Counted from the stretch's first letter, positions 17,128-26,654 are shown. The stretch is 64,000 nucleotides of DNA from Brasilonema sp. CT11 (GCF_017982655.1 NZ_JABXYX010000003.1:62001-126000); one strand, 5' to 3'. The notes: generated by a model not told the origin, from the letters alone. Made by a program: numbers and translations.

Positions 17128-20100
17128 TCATCGCGCATCGCCAATGAGGACAAAAGGTGACCAATAATAAGGGTGGCGATCAATTTGCTTCAGCTTGGCT
17201 TTTTGTAGTGCTTCTCCTTTGCTCATACCCTGCTTAATATTTTTATAAAACTCAATCATCAGATTCTGCGTTGCTTTATCCTCAACCGTCCATAAAGAAG
17301 CCATCACTGCTTTAGCACCAGCACGCTCAAATACATAGGCAACACTTACAATTCCTTCTTTGCCAAAATTGGTTTCTTGAGCAGTTTGACAGGCGCTGAG
17401 GGTTAGCAGTTGCGTACCTTGTAGCCCCAAACGAGCAGCATCAGCAATATCAAATTGAGTGTCGGCAAACAGTAATGAATTCTTTTTTAAGTTCAATTTT
17501 TTACAATCTTGGTTTTGGAAGCAACCGTGAGTTGCTAAGTGCAGTAAGGGAAAGCGGGAGGCGTAAGTTTTGAAGTTGTTCAGGGTGGCGTTGTTGCCGA
17601 GGTAAGCTTGACTTGTTGGAAATAGTTGAGTAAGATTTTTGACTTCTTCCTCTGCACCTGGTAAATTTTGTGGCTCACGAGGTACGGGATTTCCAAAAGC
17701 TAAGACAGCTTGTTGTCGGTTTACAAGCTTTTGCTCTGTTGGTGATTCTAAGGAACGAGTAGAAATGCGAGTCAGATAGTTGACAGGATACTTCTGGATG
17801 AAAAATTCTTGTTTTTGTTTGTCATAAAGAGTTTCAAAAGGAAGGTAGCGGAGTTTGCCAGTCGTGATAATACTTAGCTCTTTGGGGGACAAAGCTTGAA
17901 TTTCTTTTTCTACAGGACGAATCAGGATATCGTAGAGTGGACTGCTACCAGTTTCGATATAGCTATCATCACCCTCATTTTGCACTTGTTTGGAGTACTG
18001 CGTCAGAAGTTGATCAAACTTACTGGCGTCAATTGCTTTTTTTACGACATTCAAATGATCTTTGGTTAAAACAAAGATGGCGATAGAATTGCCCAGTAAG
18101 ACTGGCTGAACAACAACTGTTCCTGCTGGGATAAAAAATTTCAGCTTTTCAATATCTGGAGGTGTGGTTTCAAACAGTTCTGCCATTTCAGGAAAATCCT
18201 GGGAAATATCTTCAGCATCTTTGTAAACTTGTGCTTCTAATTGCCGAACTTGTCCTGATAAACCTTCAGAAAAGTTATCTTGTAGTTTTTGTCGTAAGGC
18301 TTGGAGTTGTTGATTTTGTTGATTCCACTTGTTAAGTACTGACTGTACTTGTGGATTGGCAACTTTGGCGTTAATCAAGCGAGTGTAGTCAGCTAACTCA
18401 GCGGTGGTGAATAAGTTAACCCATTCAAAAGCTTTGGCATATTGTTTTTGATCAATGAGGATATTGACTAAAGTAGTTGTACTCCCATCATTAACCTGGA
18501 GAAACCTTTGACGATTTTGCTTCTGTAAACCTTGGCGCATTTCCAAGATAATTTTGACAGATTGCTCTAAATATACGATGGCATCAGTAGGTCTATTTGT
18601 ATCACGGTATAAGACACCAATATTACCTAAAATCACAGCTTCGGCGGAGCGATCGCCGACAGCGCGTTTAAGGAGGAGTGATTGGTTGAGGTACTTGAGT
18701 GCTTCCTGCTTTTGTCCTAAATCGAAGTAGACTCCACCGATGTTATTGAGGGTTCCCGCTTCCATAGAGCGATCGCCGACAGCGCGAGAGATGGGTAGTG
18801 ATTGGTTGTAGAACTTGAGTGCTTCCTGCTTTTGTCCTAAATCGAAGTAGACTGTAGCAATGTTATTGAGGGTTCTGGCTTCAACTAGACGGTTACCGAT
18901 AGTGCGAGAGATGGGAAGTGATTGATTATAGAACTTAAGTGCTTCCTGCTTCTGTCCTAAATAGGAATAGACTGTAGCAATATTATTGAGGATTGTCCCT
19001 TCCATAGAGCGATCGCCGACAGCGCGAGAGATGGGTAGTGATTGGTTGAAGTACTTGAGTGCTTCCTGCTTTTGTCCTAAATCGGAGTAGATTTGACCAG
19101 TGTTATTGAGGGTTCCCGCTTCCATAGAGCGATCGCCGACAGCGCGAGAGATGGGTAGAGATTGGTTGAGGTACTTGAGTGCTTGCTGCTTTTGTCCTAA
19201 ATCGGAATAGACTGCAGCAATGTTATTGAGGGTTGTCGCTTCCATAGAGCGATCGCCGATAGCGCGAGAGATGGGAAGTGATTGATTATAGAACTTAAGT
19301 GCTTCCTGCTTCTGTCCAAAAACGTTGTAGACTGTAGCGATGTTATTAAGAGTTTTTGCAACGTTTGTGCGATCGCCGACTGCGCGAGAAAGGGGCAGTG
19401 ATTGCTTGAAGTGGTTGAGTGCTTCCTGGTTTTGTCCTAAACCAGAGTAGACTAGACCGATGTTATTGAGGGTTCTCGCTTCGCCTGTGCGGTTGCCAAC
19501 AGCGCGAGAAAGGCGAAGTGACTGGTTGAGGTACTCGAGTGCTTCTTGGTTTTGTCCTAAATCGGAATAGACTGCAGCAATGTTATTGAGGGTTGTCGCT
19601 TCACTTGTACGATCACCAACAGCGCGAGAGATGGGTAGTGATTGGTTAAGGTATTTGAGTGCTTCCTGCTTTTGTCCTAAATCGGAGTAGACTGCAGCGA
19701 TGTTGTTAAGAGTTCTGGCTTCGCCTGTGCGGTTACCGACAGCGCGTTTAAGGAGGAGTGATTGGTTGAGGTACTTGAGTGCTTCCTGCTTTTGTCCTAA
19801 ATCGGAGTAGACTACAGCGATATTATCAAGGGTAGCAGCTTCGCCTCTGCGGTTGCCAACAGCGCGAGAAAGGGGTAGCGATTGGTTATAGTACTTGAGT
19901 GCTTCCTGCTTTTGTCCTAAATCGGAGTAGACTACAGCGATATTATTCAGAGTAGCAGCTTCGCTTCTGCGGTTGCCAATAGCGCGAGAGAGGGGCAGTG
20001 ATTGGTTGTAGTACTTGAGTGCTTCCTGCTTTTGTCCTAAATCGGAGTAGACTTGACCGATGTTATTAAGAATTTTAGCTTCAACAGAGCGATCACCGAC

Positions 20101-20673
20101 AGTGCGAGACAGAGGCAATGATTGGTTGAGGTACTTGAGTGCTTCCTGGTTTTGTCCTAAATCAGAGTAGACTCCACTAATGTTCCTGAGGGTTTCAGCT
20201 TCAATAGAGCGATCGCCGACAGTGCGAGACAGGGGCAATGATTGGTTAAGGTACTTGAGTGCTTCCTGATTTTGTCCTAAATCGGAGTAGACTTTACCGA
20301 TGTTATTGAGGATTTTAGCTTCAACAGAGCGATCACCAACAGTGCGAGACAGGGGCAATGATTGGTTGAGGTACTTGAGTGCTTCCTGAGGCTGACTAAT
20401 ACTCTGGAAATTAAAACCAAGCTCATTCAATGCTATTGCCTCAAATTTTTTATCTTTGAGTTCTCGTGCAAGAGGCAAAACTTGCTGCAATGTTTGTATT
20501 GCTTGTTGGTGTTGCTCCTGCTGTGTCTGTTGTACCCCTTGCTTTAATAATTGTTGTGCTTGTTGAGCAGATACGTTTTGAGTTTGTCCCCAGCTTGGCT
20601 GAACCATGAGCAATATAGAAACAGGAGTTATGCATACACCCAAAGCCAAGAGAGGACTAATAATTTTTTTCAT
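17128..20673 (-). CDS. Secreted TPR-CHAT protease-like protein (1181 aa)
   Basis: An N-terminal signal peptide (MKKIISPLLALGVCITPVSI, cleavage probably near QPSWGQ) is followed by about sixteen 40-residue tetratricopeptide repeats of the type NNIAxVYSDLGQKQEALKYLNQSLPLSRAVGDR, a linker, and a C-terminal CHAT domain. The caspase-like dyad is intact: His1049 in HLATHG and Cys1095 in LSACQTA. CHAT domains are proteases, some activated through TPR partners. Secreted TPR-CHAT proteins are common in cyanobacteria but their substrates are mostly unknown. The ATG at 20673 is preferred; a TTG at 20706 overlaps the upstream stop. A secreted 196-aa protein is encoded immediately upstream. Confidence 0.9.
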   Translation of the reverse strand: MKKIISPLLALGVCITPVSILLMVQPSWGQTQNVSAQQAQQLLKQGVQQTQQEQHQQAIQTLQQVLPLARELKDKKFEAIALNELGFNFQSISQPQEALKYLNQSLPLSRTVGDRSVEAKILNNIGKVYSDLGQNQEALKYLNQSLPLSRTVGDRSIEAETLRNISGVYSDLGQNQEALKYLNQSLPLSRTVGDRSVEAKILNNIGQVYSDLGQKQEALKYYNQSLPLSRAIGNRRSEAATLNNIAVVYSDLGQKQEALKYYNQSLPLSRAVGNRRGEAATLDNIAVVYSDLGQKQEALKYLNQSLLLKRAVGNRTGEARTLNNIAAVYSDLGQKQEALKYLNQSLPISRAVGDRTSEATTLNNIAAVYSDLGQNQEALEYLNQSLRLSRAVGNRTGEARTLNNIGLVYSGLGQNQEALNHFKQSLPLSRAVGDRTNVAKTLNNIATVYNVFGQKQEALKFYNQSLPISRAIGDRSMEATTLNNIAAVYSDLGQKQQALKYLNQSLPISRAVGDRSMEAGTLNNTGQIYSDLGQKQEALKYFNQSLPISRAVGDRSMEGTILNNIATVYSYLGQKQEALKFYNQSLPISRTIGNRLVEARTLNNIATVYFDLGQKQEALKFYNQSLPISRAVGDRSMEAGTLNNIGGVYFDLGQKQEALKYLNQSLLLKRAVGDRSAEAVILGNIGVLYRDTNRPTDAIVYLEQSVKIILEMRQGLQKQNRQRFLQVNDGSTTTLVNILIDQKQYAKAFEWVNLFTTAELADYTRLINAKVANPQVQSVLNKWNQQNQQLQALRQKLQDNFSEGLSGQVRQLEAQVYKDAEDISQDFPEMAELFETTPPDIEKLKFFIPAGTVVVQPVLLGNSIAIFVLTKDHLNVVKKAIDASKFDQLLTQYSKQVQNEGDDSYIETGSSPLYDILIRPVEKEIQALSPKELSIITTGKLRYLPFETLYDKQKQEFFIQKYPVNYLTRISTRSLESPTEQKLVNRQQAVLAFGNPVPREPQNLPGAEEEVKNLTQLFPTSQAYLGNNATLNNFKTYASRFPLLHLATHGCFQNQDCKKLNLKKNSLLFADTQFDIADAARLGLQGTQLLTLSACQTAQETNFGKEGIVSVAYVFERAGAKAVMASLWTVEDKATQNLMIEFYKNIKQGMSKGEALQKAKLKQIDRHPYYWSPFVLIGDAR
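18570..20460 (-). repeat. About sixteen 120-bp tandem coding repeats (TPR units)
   Basis: Each 120-bp unit encodes one 40-residue TPR. The segment equivalent to GTGCTTCCTGCTTTTGTCC recurs at near-exact 120-bp spacing on the plus-strand reading. Many units differ at only a few positions, indicating expansion or homogenisation by recombination. Confidence 0.9.
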
Positions 20674-20702
20674 ACAAACAGCAGTATCAACTAGCTTTGG
20701 TA

Positions 20703-21293
20703 TCAATAGGGTGTGACTCGAATAGACATCGTTTTTTGTTGAAGATCAAACTGCATTTCATCGACTACGTACTGTCTATCTCTTGCTACTGACTTAATAC
20801 CAAGCAACCGCTCTGGAGAAACCACTGGTGGTTCCAAGTTTACCACTGCTAGACCTTGACTAGCATTTTTTATTGTTATAGTACTGAGTGGAAGACCGTT
20901 CCAGGTGACTTGCTGACCTTGAGGGCGATCGCGTTCACCACGAATAATCTGATGTCCATTACTTCTGTAAACTGTCGCACCATTCCTAAAAACGACTTTG
21001 TCAACTTGTTTCAAGGGAATTGAGAGAGTTTTGCCACTACGCTGCATCGATAAAGTTTGCCCTGATGGATCAATCGCTGTGACTCGTCCACTGCGTGATT
21101 CACCCCCTTTGAGCGAGACATCTGCTAGTTCTGGTAACGCCACAGAAACTGCAACTGGCTCTGGTTTTACTTGCGCTTGTGTAAAGAAAAAATTTTTCTT
21201 TTCTACATTCTGACTACTGACAACTTGGGAGTTTGCTGCTAATTCTGTTATCAAAGCAAAAATTGCCACAATTACCTTGAAATAAGGTTTCAT
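20703..21293 (-). CDS. Secreted protein preceding TPR-CHAT gene (196 aa)
   Basis: Unrecognised exported protein. It has a hydrophobic N-terminus (residues 6-22), a low-complexity linker, then a predicted beta-rich region: SGRVTAIDPSGQTLSMQRSG, LKQVDKVVFRNGATVYRSNG. It ends DLQQKTMSIRVTPY. No Cys is visible in the mature part. Its stop codon nearly abuts the TPR-CHAT gene, so the two form an operon. As a co-transcribed, co-exported partner it could be a substrate, inhibitor or scaffold of the CHAT protein (inference). Confidence 0.75.
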   Translation of the reverse strand: MKPYFKVIVAIFALITELAANSQVVSSQNVEKKNFFFTQAQVKPEPVAVSVALPELADVSLKGGESRSGRVTAIDPSGQTLSMQRSGKTLSIPLKQVDKVVFRNGATVYRSNGHQIIRGERDRPQGQQVTWNGLPLSTITIKNASQGLAVVNLEPPVVSPERLLGIKSVARDRQYVVDEMQFDLQQKTMSIRVTPY

Positions 21294-21439
21294 AGCTTAT
21301 AGGTGTTTTATATCAAATTTCACTTTCTTTGTTATACTTCTGAGCTATCTACCAAATTTCCGTAAGATAGAACAAATAAATTGATGAATTTTATAGATAG
21401 TAATAAAACTTTTTCTTTCTTTACTTTTGGAGCACTTGT

Positions 21440-22318
21440 GTGACCCAGACTCCCGAACCAAGTCCGGAATTTAATATTTTAGGAAAATTTGCTAGTGTCG
21501 TTAGTTTATTTGGTATTGCGCTGTTTTTTGCTGGCTGGATTTACCGCTGGTCATATTTCTCCTTTTTTCAACTAGAAATAACTAACCTCGACTTTCCAGC
21601 ACAGTCTTTTCTCTTCGTTCCCCTACAGATATTTCTGGGAGATGGTTGGGCAATATTTAGAACGGCGGTGGCTTTTATCCTTGTTGTGTTTGCCATTCAA
21701 CTGACCTTATGGTTAATTCAGTTAATCACTCAAGCATTTGTCAACACTTTCACCAAAATTTTATCAACTCGAATCATCCCCGCAACCCAACGCAGGCGTT
21801 CATGGACAGCGAAACCATTAAACTCTCTGGCTATCTTTAGTTCTCAACAGTTACGTTCCGTTGAGTTTTTGCGCTCATTAGTCAATGAAATAGTTATAGT
21901 ATCCTGGGTATTAATTTTCATCTTTTGGTTAGCTCGCTGGCAAGGCATTGCAGATGCTCGACGAGACGCGAGTCAAAACTCTACGTTACCTGTGGTAGCG
22001 CTTATTACACCTGAAGAGAAATTTGCATTGGGACGCAAACTTGATGATGTGTTTGCCGATCCACCTTTGAAAGGTTATCGAATTCTAGGAGACAGAGGTT
22101 TATTCGATGACCTGCGAGGAAAGGAAGATACTGATATTAGTAATTCTAACCAACCAAGAGTTTGGCGCTTACTTCTAGAACGTGGTGGCTGGATTTATTT
22201 ATTTCAAGTATTACCCCCAAATGCAAAAGCAAATGAGCGTCCATTACTATTAGCTATTCAACAAGGTGAGAAGGGACATGTATTGATTCGTAGTCCAGAA
22301 GTTTTTAAAACCAAATAA
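21440..22318 (+). CDS. Membrane protein of unknown function (292 aa)
   Basis: Unrecognised membrane protein with hydrophobic segments near residues 15-35, 52-90 and 150-170. The C-terminal 130 residues are soluble (LITPEEKFALGRKLDDVFAD and following). The start is GTG at 21440, with TTTGGAGC about 8 bases upstream. It is divergent from the secreted CHAT partner gene. The stop codon lies directly against a palindromic repeat element. Confidence 0.75.
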   Translation: MTQTPEPSPEFNILGKFASVVSLFGIALFFAGWIYRWSYFSFFQLEITNLDFPAQSFLFVPLQIFLGDGWAIFRTAVAFILVVFAIQLTLWLIQLITQAFVNTFTKILSTRIIPATQRRRSWTAKPLNSLAIFSSQQLRSVEFLRSLVNEIVIVSWVLIFIFWLARWQGIADARRDASQNSTLPVVALITPEEKFALGRKLDDVFADPPLKGYRILGDRGLFDDLRGKEDTDISNSNQPRVWRLLLERGGWIYLFQVLPPNAKANERPLLLAIQQGEKGHVLIRSPEVFKTK

Positions 22319-22590
22319 TATCATGTCCGCCTAACTACTTACGATATGTCATTGCGAGTGGAACGAAGTGAAACTAAGCAATCCCAGACTCTTGCGATTG
22401 CTTCACTCCGCTATCGCTCCGTTCGCAATGACGGGCATTCAAGCGGACATGATAGATATGTCATTGCGAGTGGAACGAAGTGAAACGTTCGCGTAGCGTG
22501 TCCGAAGGACTCAGCAATCGCAAGTGCTTGAGATTGCTTCACTCCGCTATCGCTCCGTTCCCAATGACAACTATTCAAGCGGACATGATA
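22319..22590. mobile_element. Palindromic MITE-like element, tandem double copy
   Basis: Bounded by the perfect 12-bp inverted repeat TATCATGTCCGC (22319-22330) and GCGGACATGATA (22579-22590). Inside are two direct copies (22343-22454 and 22455-22590) of a unit that begins GATATGTCATTGCGAGTGG and ends ATTCAAGCGGACATGATA. Each copy can fold through TCATTGCGAG paired with the CAATGAC region. The second copy has about 24 extra bases. Non-coding. It starts right after the stop codon of the preceding gene. Confidence 0.75.
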
Positions 22591-22668
22591 TCAAATGAGA
22601 ACCGCTATAATGCAAAGTTGCCTTTTTCCAGAAGGCGTTAAGCGTAGCTCTGCCGTAGGCGATCGCCC

Positions 22669-23340
22669 CTACCAAATATAGAGAAGCGAGAACAGAATAA
22701 CCCAAATCCCATCAACAAAGTGCCAGAACAAAGTTGTTGCACTCACACCAAAGTGACCTTTGTTATAATTACCCCGAATAAAAGAACGAATCACCATCAG
22801 TATTTGTAGAAGCACACCCACGAGAACGTGCAAACCGTGGAAGCCAGTCAGCACGTAGAATGTCCCCCCAACGAGTCCCGTAGTTAGCCCGAAGTTGAGC
22901 TGACTCCATTCAATTGCTTGAGCGATCAAGAAGTAGGTTCCCATAGCTGAAGTGATCAGCCATAACAAACGAAATTTGCGAATTTTGCGACGCTTCAGAG
23001 CGTTTTCTGCCAATTGAATCACTATGCTACTGGAAAGGAGCACTAATGTGTTAAAAATCGTAAAACCAGATAATTCTGGTCCGGACACACCAGGTGGTAG
23101 CCAGTTGGGAGTCGTCAACCGCAGAGCAATATATGTAAAGAAAAAACTTAGGAAGACGATGCTTTCCGACAGCAGGAAGACGGTAAAACCAAATAGCGTT
23201 TTGCCATGCTCGTCATCAGCTTTCCCCCCACCTATCGGTATGAACCGGTGCAGCCAAATCGGTAGATATCGCCGCAACTTATAGAAGTGGATAGGACTTT
23301 CATCTAAAATTTCTTCTAATAAATGAATAGGATTTTCCAT
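22669..23340 (-). CDS. ctaE: Heme-copper oxidase subunit III (223 aa)
   Basis: Subunit III of the terminal oxidase. It has a soluble N-terminus followed by about five membrane helices with the conserved FTYIALRL, GTFYVLTGFHGLHVLVGVLL and TTLFWHFVDGIWVILFSLLYIW segments. It is the last gene of a minus-strand oxidase operon, 25 bases after ctaD. Given the subunit II and I features, it belongs to the alternative (ARTO/Cox3-like) oxidase rather than the aa3 cytochrome c oxidase. Confidence 0.93.
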   Translation of the reverse strand: MENPIHLLEEILDESPIHFYKLRRYLPIWLHRFIPIGGGKADDEHGKTLFGFTVFLLSESIVFLSFFFTYIALRLTTPNWLPPGVSGPELSGFTIFNTLVLLSSSIVIQLAENALKRRKIRKFRLLWLITSAMGTYFLIAQAIEWSQLNFGLTTGLVGGTFYVLTGFHGLHVLVGVLLQILMVIRSFIRGNYNKGHFGVSATTLFWHFVDGIWVILFSLLYIW

Positions 23341-23365
23341 GATTGCTTCTTAGATAAAATTGCAG

Positions 23366-25021
23366 CTATTCTTGAATGACAGCTTCTGGCGTTGGTTCGG
23401 ATCTATCGTTGTAGTGGTAGGGCGGTTCGTTTACAACTGGAATTTCCTCGAAGTTTTCCTTTGGAGGCGGTGAAGAAGTTATCCACTCCAGCCCTGTGGC
23501 ATGCCAGGGATTATCAGATGCTTTAGAGCCTTGTAGTAAAGAACCTATCATATTTGCAATAAAGGGCAACGTCGCCATCCCAAGCAAGAACGCCCCAACG
23601 CTAACAATAACATTCCATCCTTGATAGCGTGGATCGTAGGAGGAAACTCGGCGCAGCATACCCTGTAAACCTAAAGCATGCATGGGAAAGAAAGTCAAGT
23701 TGGCACCGATGAAAGTTAAGAAGAAATGTACTTTTCCCCAGCCCTCGGCGTACATCCGCCCAGTTATTTTGGGAAACCAAAAGTAAATTGCGGCAAAAAT
23801 TGCCATCGTGATGGTGTTGTGGACGACATAGTGGAAGTGACCCACCACGAAGTAAGTGTTGTTGACGTGAATATCAAATGGCACTGAACTGAGCATGACG
23901 CCAGTGACACCACCGAAAATAAACATCACTACACCTCCCAAGGCAAACAGCATTGGTGTCAAAAGATGCAGCCTGCCGTTCCAGACTGTAGCAGTCCAAG
24001 CGAATACTTTGACACCAGTAGGTATGGCGACCAACATTGAGGAGGCCATGAAGAGTATCCGCATCCAGTCAGGGGTGGCACTGGTGAACATATGGTGTAC
24101 CCAGACAAAAGTGCTGACTATAGCAATTCCAAATGAGGCGATCGCTACTGACCGATAACCAAACAACGGATTACGGGAAAACGCTGGAAGAATCTCCGAG
24201 AAAATACCGAAAGCGGGTAGCGCCATAACGTAAACCGCTGGATGGGAATAGAACCAAAACAGATGCTGGTAGATGATTGGGTCCCCATTTTGCGACGATT
24301 TAAAGAAATTTGTCCCGAAACTGAGGTCAAAAAACAGTAGTATCAATGCACCCGTAAGGGAGGGCAGGCAAAACAGTTGCAGCATCTGCGCACTCAGGAC
24401 TGTCCAGACAAATATCGGCATACGGAAGAACGTCATACCTGGGGCACGCATCCAAACAATGGTGGTGATGAAGTTGATCCCCCCTAAAATTGATGAGATG
24501 CCCAGCAGTATGACACTCAAAATCCAAATAAATTGCCCATTGACTAACTTATCCGATAAGTTCTGAATACTAATGGGTGGGTAAGACCACCAGCCAGCTT
24601 GCGCAGGACCACCCGGCAGCAAGAAGCTTGACAGTAGTAGTATACCTGCTGGGGGAATTATCCAGAAGGCGATCGCATTGAGGAGTGGAAAAGCCATATC
24701 CCTTGCTCCAATCATCAGCGGTACTAAGTAGTTGGCAAGACCTGCCATGAACGGTATAATCCACAAAAAGATCATCACCGTGCCGTGTAGCGTGAATAAC
24801 CCATTGTAAAGGGAGCGATTCACCAGACTTGATTCAGGCGTGATCAGTTCGCCACGAATAATCATAGCCAGCAGCCCGCCGAACAAGAAGAAAATGAAAG
24901 TCGTCACCATGTACTGGATACCGATGACTTTATGGTCTTTGCTAAAGCCCAAGTAATCGCGCCAGTTAGGCTTTTCGGACTCGCTAGCCCTACCCATATC
25001 TTCAATAGAGTTATTTGTCAT
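23366..25021 (-). CDS. ctaD: Heme-copper oxidase subunit I, A2-type (551 aa)
   Basis: Catalytic subunit with twelve membrane helices. The low-spin heme ligand His79 (LHGTVMIF), CuB ligands H260 and H309/H310 (WVHHMF), the cross-linking Tyr264 and the heme ligands H395 and H397 (VVGHFHYVVH) are all present. The D-channel glutamate of A1-type oxidases is replaced by the YSHPAVY motif (258-264), the mark of A2-type oxidases. Together with CtaC this indicates a proton-pumping oxidase of the cyanobacterial ARTO group. It is followed closely by ctaE; a 218-bp repeat-containing gap separates it from ctaC. Confidence 0.95.
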   Translation of the reverse strand: MTNNSIEDMGRASESEKPNWRDYLGFSKDHKVIGIQYMVTTFIFFLFGGLLAMIIRGELITPESSLVNRSLYNGLFTLHGTVMIFLWIIPFMAGLANYLVPLMIGARDMAFPLLNAIAFWIIPPAGILLLSSFLLPGGPAQAGWWSYPPISIQNLSDKLVNGQFIWILSVILLGISSILGGINFITTIVWMRAPGMTFFRMPIFVWTVLSAQMLQLFCLPSLTGALILLFFDLSFGTNFFKSSQNGDPIIYQHLFWFYSHPAVYVMALPAFGIFSEILPAFSRNPLFGYRSVAIASFGIAIVSTFVWVHHMFTSATPDWMRILFMASSMLVAIPTGVKVFAWTATVWNGRLHLLTPMLFALGGVVMFIFGGVTGVMLSSVPFDIHVNNTYFVVGHFHYVVHNTITMAIFAAIYFWFPKITGRMYAEGWGKVHFFLTFIGANLTFFPMHALGLQGMLRRVSSYDPRYQGWNVIVSVGAFLLGMATLPFIANMIGSLLQGSKASDNPWHATGLEWITSSPPPKENFEEIPVVNEPPYHYNDRSEPTPEAVIQE

Positions 25022-25239
25022 CTTCTTTTCAACTAGGAGGATTCATATCAACCAGTTATCAGTTATCACTGTTCGCTGTTAACTATTTACTGTTCTTATA
25101 CCAAGTTGCATTCATACAGGTAATCTTCTTTTTTCTTCCTTAGCGCTCTATGCGCCCTTGGCGCACGCTACGCTAACGCGTCTTCGTGGTTCGTTTATGA
25201 AATTATCTCTTTGAACGCAACTTAGTATTAACAGTTGAC

Positions 25240-26025
25240 TTACTTTGCAGTCGCCTGGGAAAGCCACTGGTTATAAGCTTCGGGAGAGTCAACGTAAACA
25301 TCCGCCTGCATCAAGGCGAAGTCAGTACCACTGAATTGGGAATCACTCAGCCGATACTTACCTTCCCGAGTAGGCGATAACACAAGCTCAATATTGCGGT
25401 TGGGGACGATGTCCTGCTTCAAACGGAACTCAGGAACGTAGAAACCGTGGATAACGTCCTCCGAATGCAGAGTTAAGGCAGTACGTTGATTAAGCGGCAC
25501 GTGCAATTCGTTACTAGTAACATTTCCTGGATAACGGAAAGACCAAACCCACTGCTTAGCGATTACTTCAATATTTTGAGAAGCAGGTTTGGCGTTTTCG
25601 CTAACCGTGACGGCGTAAGCAGGTTCTTCTATAGGTATGTGCAGGTGTACCACTTGTGTTAAACCAAGAATATCCAATTGCTGATAAATTTTATAGCTTT
25701 GGATTGCAAGCCACAACACAAGTACACTCGGGGCCACTGTCCAGAGAATCTCTAGCCTCACATCATTCCTAAGGGGATGACCATGACTCCAGTCTCCTTT
25801 GGGGGCACGGCAAGTAATCATCGAAAACACTATCATACCAGTCAGTCCCAGGAAGATGAACGTTCCTATTGATGCTAAGAAGCTAAAGATCTCATCAACC
25901 CGTTTCGCTTCTGCTGTTGCTTGAAGAGGCATCCAAGAGTACGCCTGCTGTCCAACCCAACCGCTGGCAATAAGAATTACCGCTATAAAAGCAGCCAATA
26001 GCAGTATGTTTAAAATTTTCCTCAT
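25240..26025 (-). CDS. ctaC: Oxidase subunit II lacking CuA ligands, ARTO type (261 aa)
   Basis: Subunit II with an N-terminal hydrophobic segment, two membrane helices (about residues 50-70 and 90-110) and a periplasmic cupredoxin domain. The CuA motif CSELCGxxHxxM is degenerate: the corresponding segment reads DSQFSGTDFALM, so both cysteines and the histidine are gone. Cyanobacterial ARTO/Cox3 subunit II proteins share this loss, and they are thought to accept electrons from plastoquinol rather than cytochrome c. In Anabaena the Cox3 enzyme is heterocyst-specific. The gene is followed by ctaD and ctaE. Confidence 0.93.
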   Translation of the reverse strand: MRKILNILLLAAFIAVILIASGWVGQQAYSWMPLQATAEAKRVDEIFSFLASIGTFIFLGLTGMIVFSMITCRAPKGDWSHGHPLRNDVRLEILWTVAPSVLVLWLAIQSYKIYQQLDILGLTQVVHLHIPIEEPAYAVTVSENAKPASQNIEVIAKQWVWSFRYPGNVTSNELHVPLNQRTALTLHSEDVIHGFYVPEFRLKQDIVPNRNIELVLSPTREGKYRLSDSQFSGTDFALMQADVYVDSPEAYNQWLSQATAK

Positions 26026-26048
26026 AATAACTGCAAGCCCTTACACCC

Positions 26049-26654
26049 TTACTTGAGTAACACGTTGGGGTTTTTGCCCTGTCGCAGCAAATTCCCAGCC
26101 GTATTATGAATTCCAAAATCACCGCCCAAGTGTGCCCCTAGCGTTCCGTGGACATAAAGGATACCCATTAGCGCAATGCCCACTAACAAATAGCTCCATT
26201 GCACCTGCCGAGTTGCATCCTTACGCCACCGGTAGCGCTGCAATCCTCTCCACACAGTCATAGCAACGATCGCTGCTAACAATAAAATACCACCGACACC
26301 GTGCAAAAGCATGGTTGAACCAGCTCCCAATCCCCAAGGACTTTTCACATCAGTTGGTGGATTTGCAAGCAGAATCTCGAAAAAACCTGCTGCAACAGTA
26401 AAAAATGTAATCGCCGTACAAGCCAGCAAGTTGTACCAGCCCACATCAAAGAAGCCCGAACGAATAACAGGCAGAGTCAAAAATCTCAGGATTGGTTTTT
26501 CTAAGGGAAAAAGTGTGCCTGCAATATCAAATAATATACCGATAATGAATAGACCGAGGGTGAGATGCACTAAATTTGGATGTATTGGAATCTGGTAGGG
26601 TAATCCGTTGGCACCCAGCTTGAACCACAACTGGTCAATAAGTTGCGAGTTCAT
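26049..26654 (-). CDS. DUF2231 membrane protein (201 aa)
   Basis: Four-helix membrane protein of the DUF2231 type, with the characteristic IPIHPNLVHLTLGLFIIGI opening and further helices at about residues 70-90, 105-130 and 150-170. The tail ends in GDFGIHNTAGNLLRQGKNPN. DUF2231 proteins are regularly encoded beside ARTO oxidase genes in heterocystous cyanobacteria, but their role is unknown. The start overlaps the stop of the preceding DUF2231 gene by 4 bases (ATGA), implying translational coupling, and ctaC follows 23 bases later. Confidence 0.85.
   Translation of the reverse strand: MNSQLIDQLWFKLGANGLPYQIPIHPNLVHLTLGLFIIGILFDIAGTLFPLEKPILRFLTLPVIRSGFFDVGWYNLLACTAITFFTVAAGFFEILLANPPTDVKSPWGLGAGSTMLLHGVGGILLLAAIVAMTVWRGLQRYRWRKDATRQVQWSYLLVGIALMGILYVHGTLGAHLGGDFGIHNTAGNLLRQGKNPNVLLK

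Noticed and set aside
22669-26025. Calling the oxidase a standard aa3 cytochrome c oxidase
   Set aside because: Subunit II lacks the CuA cysteines and histidine, and subunit I has YSHPAVY in place of the GHPEVY form, so an ARTO-type enzyme fits better.
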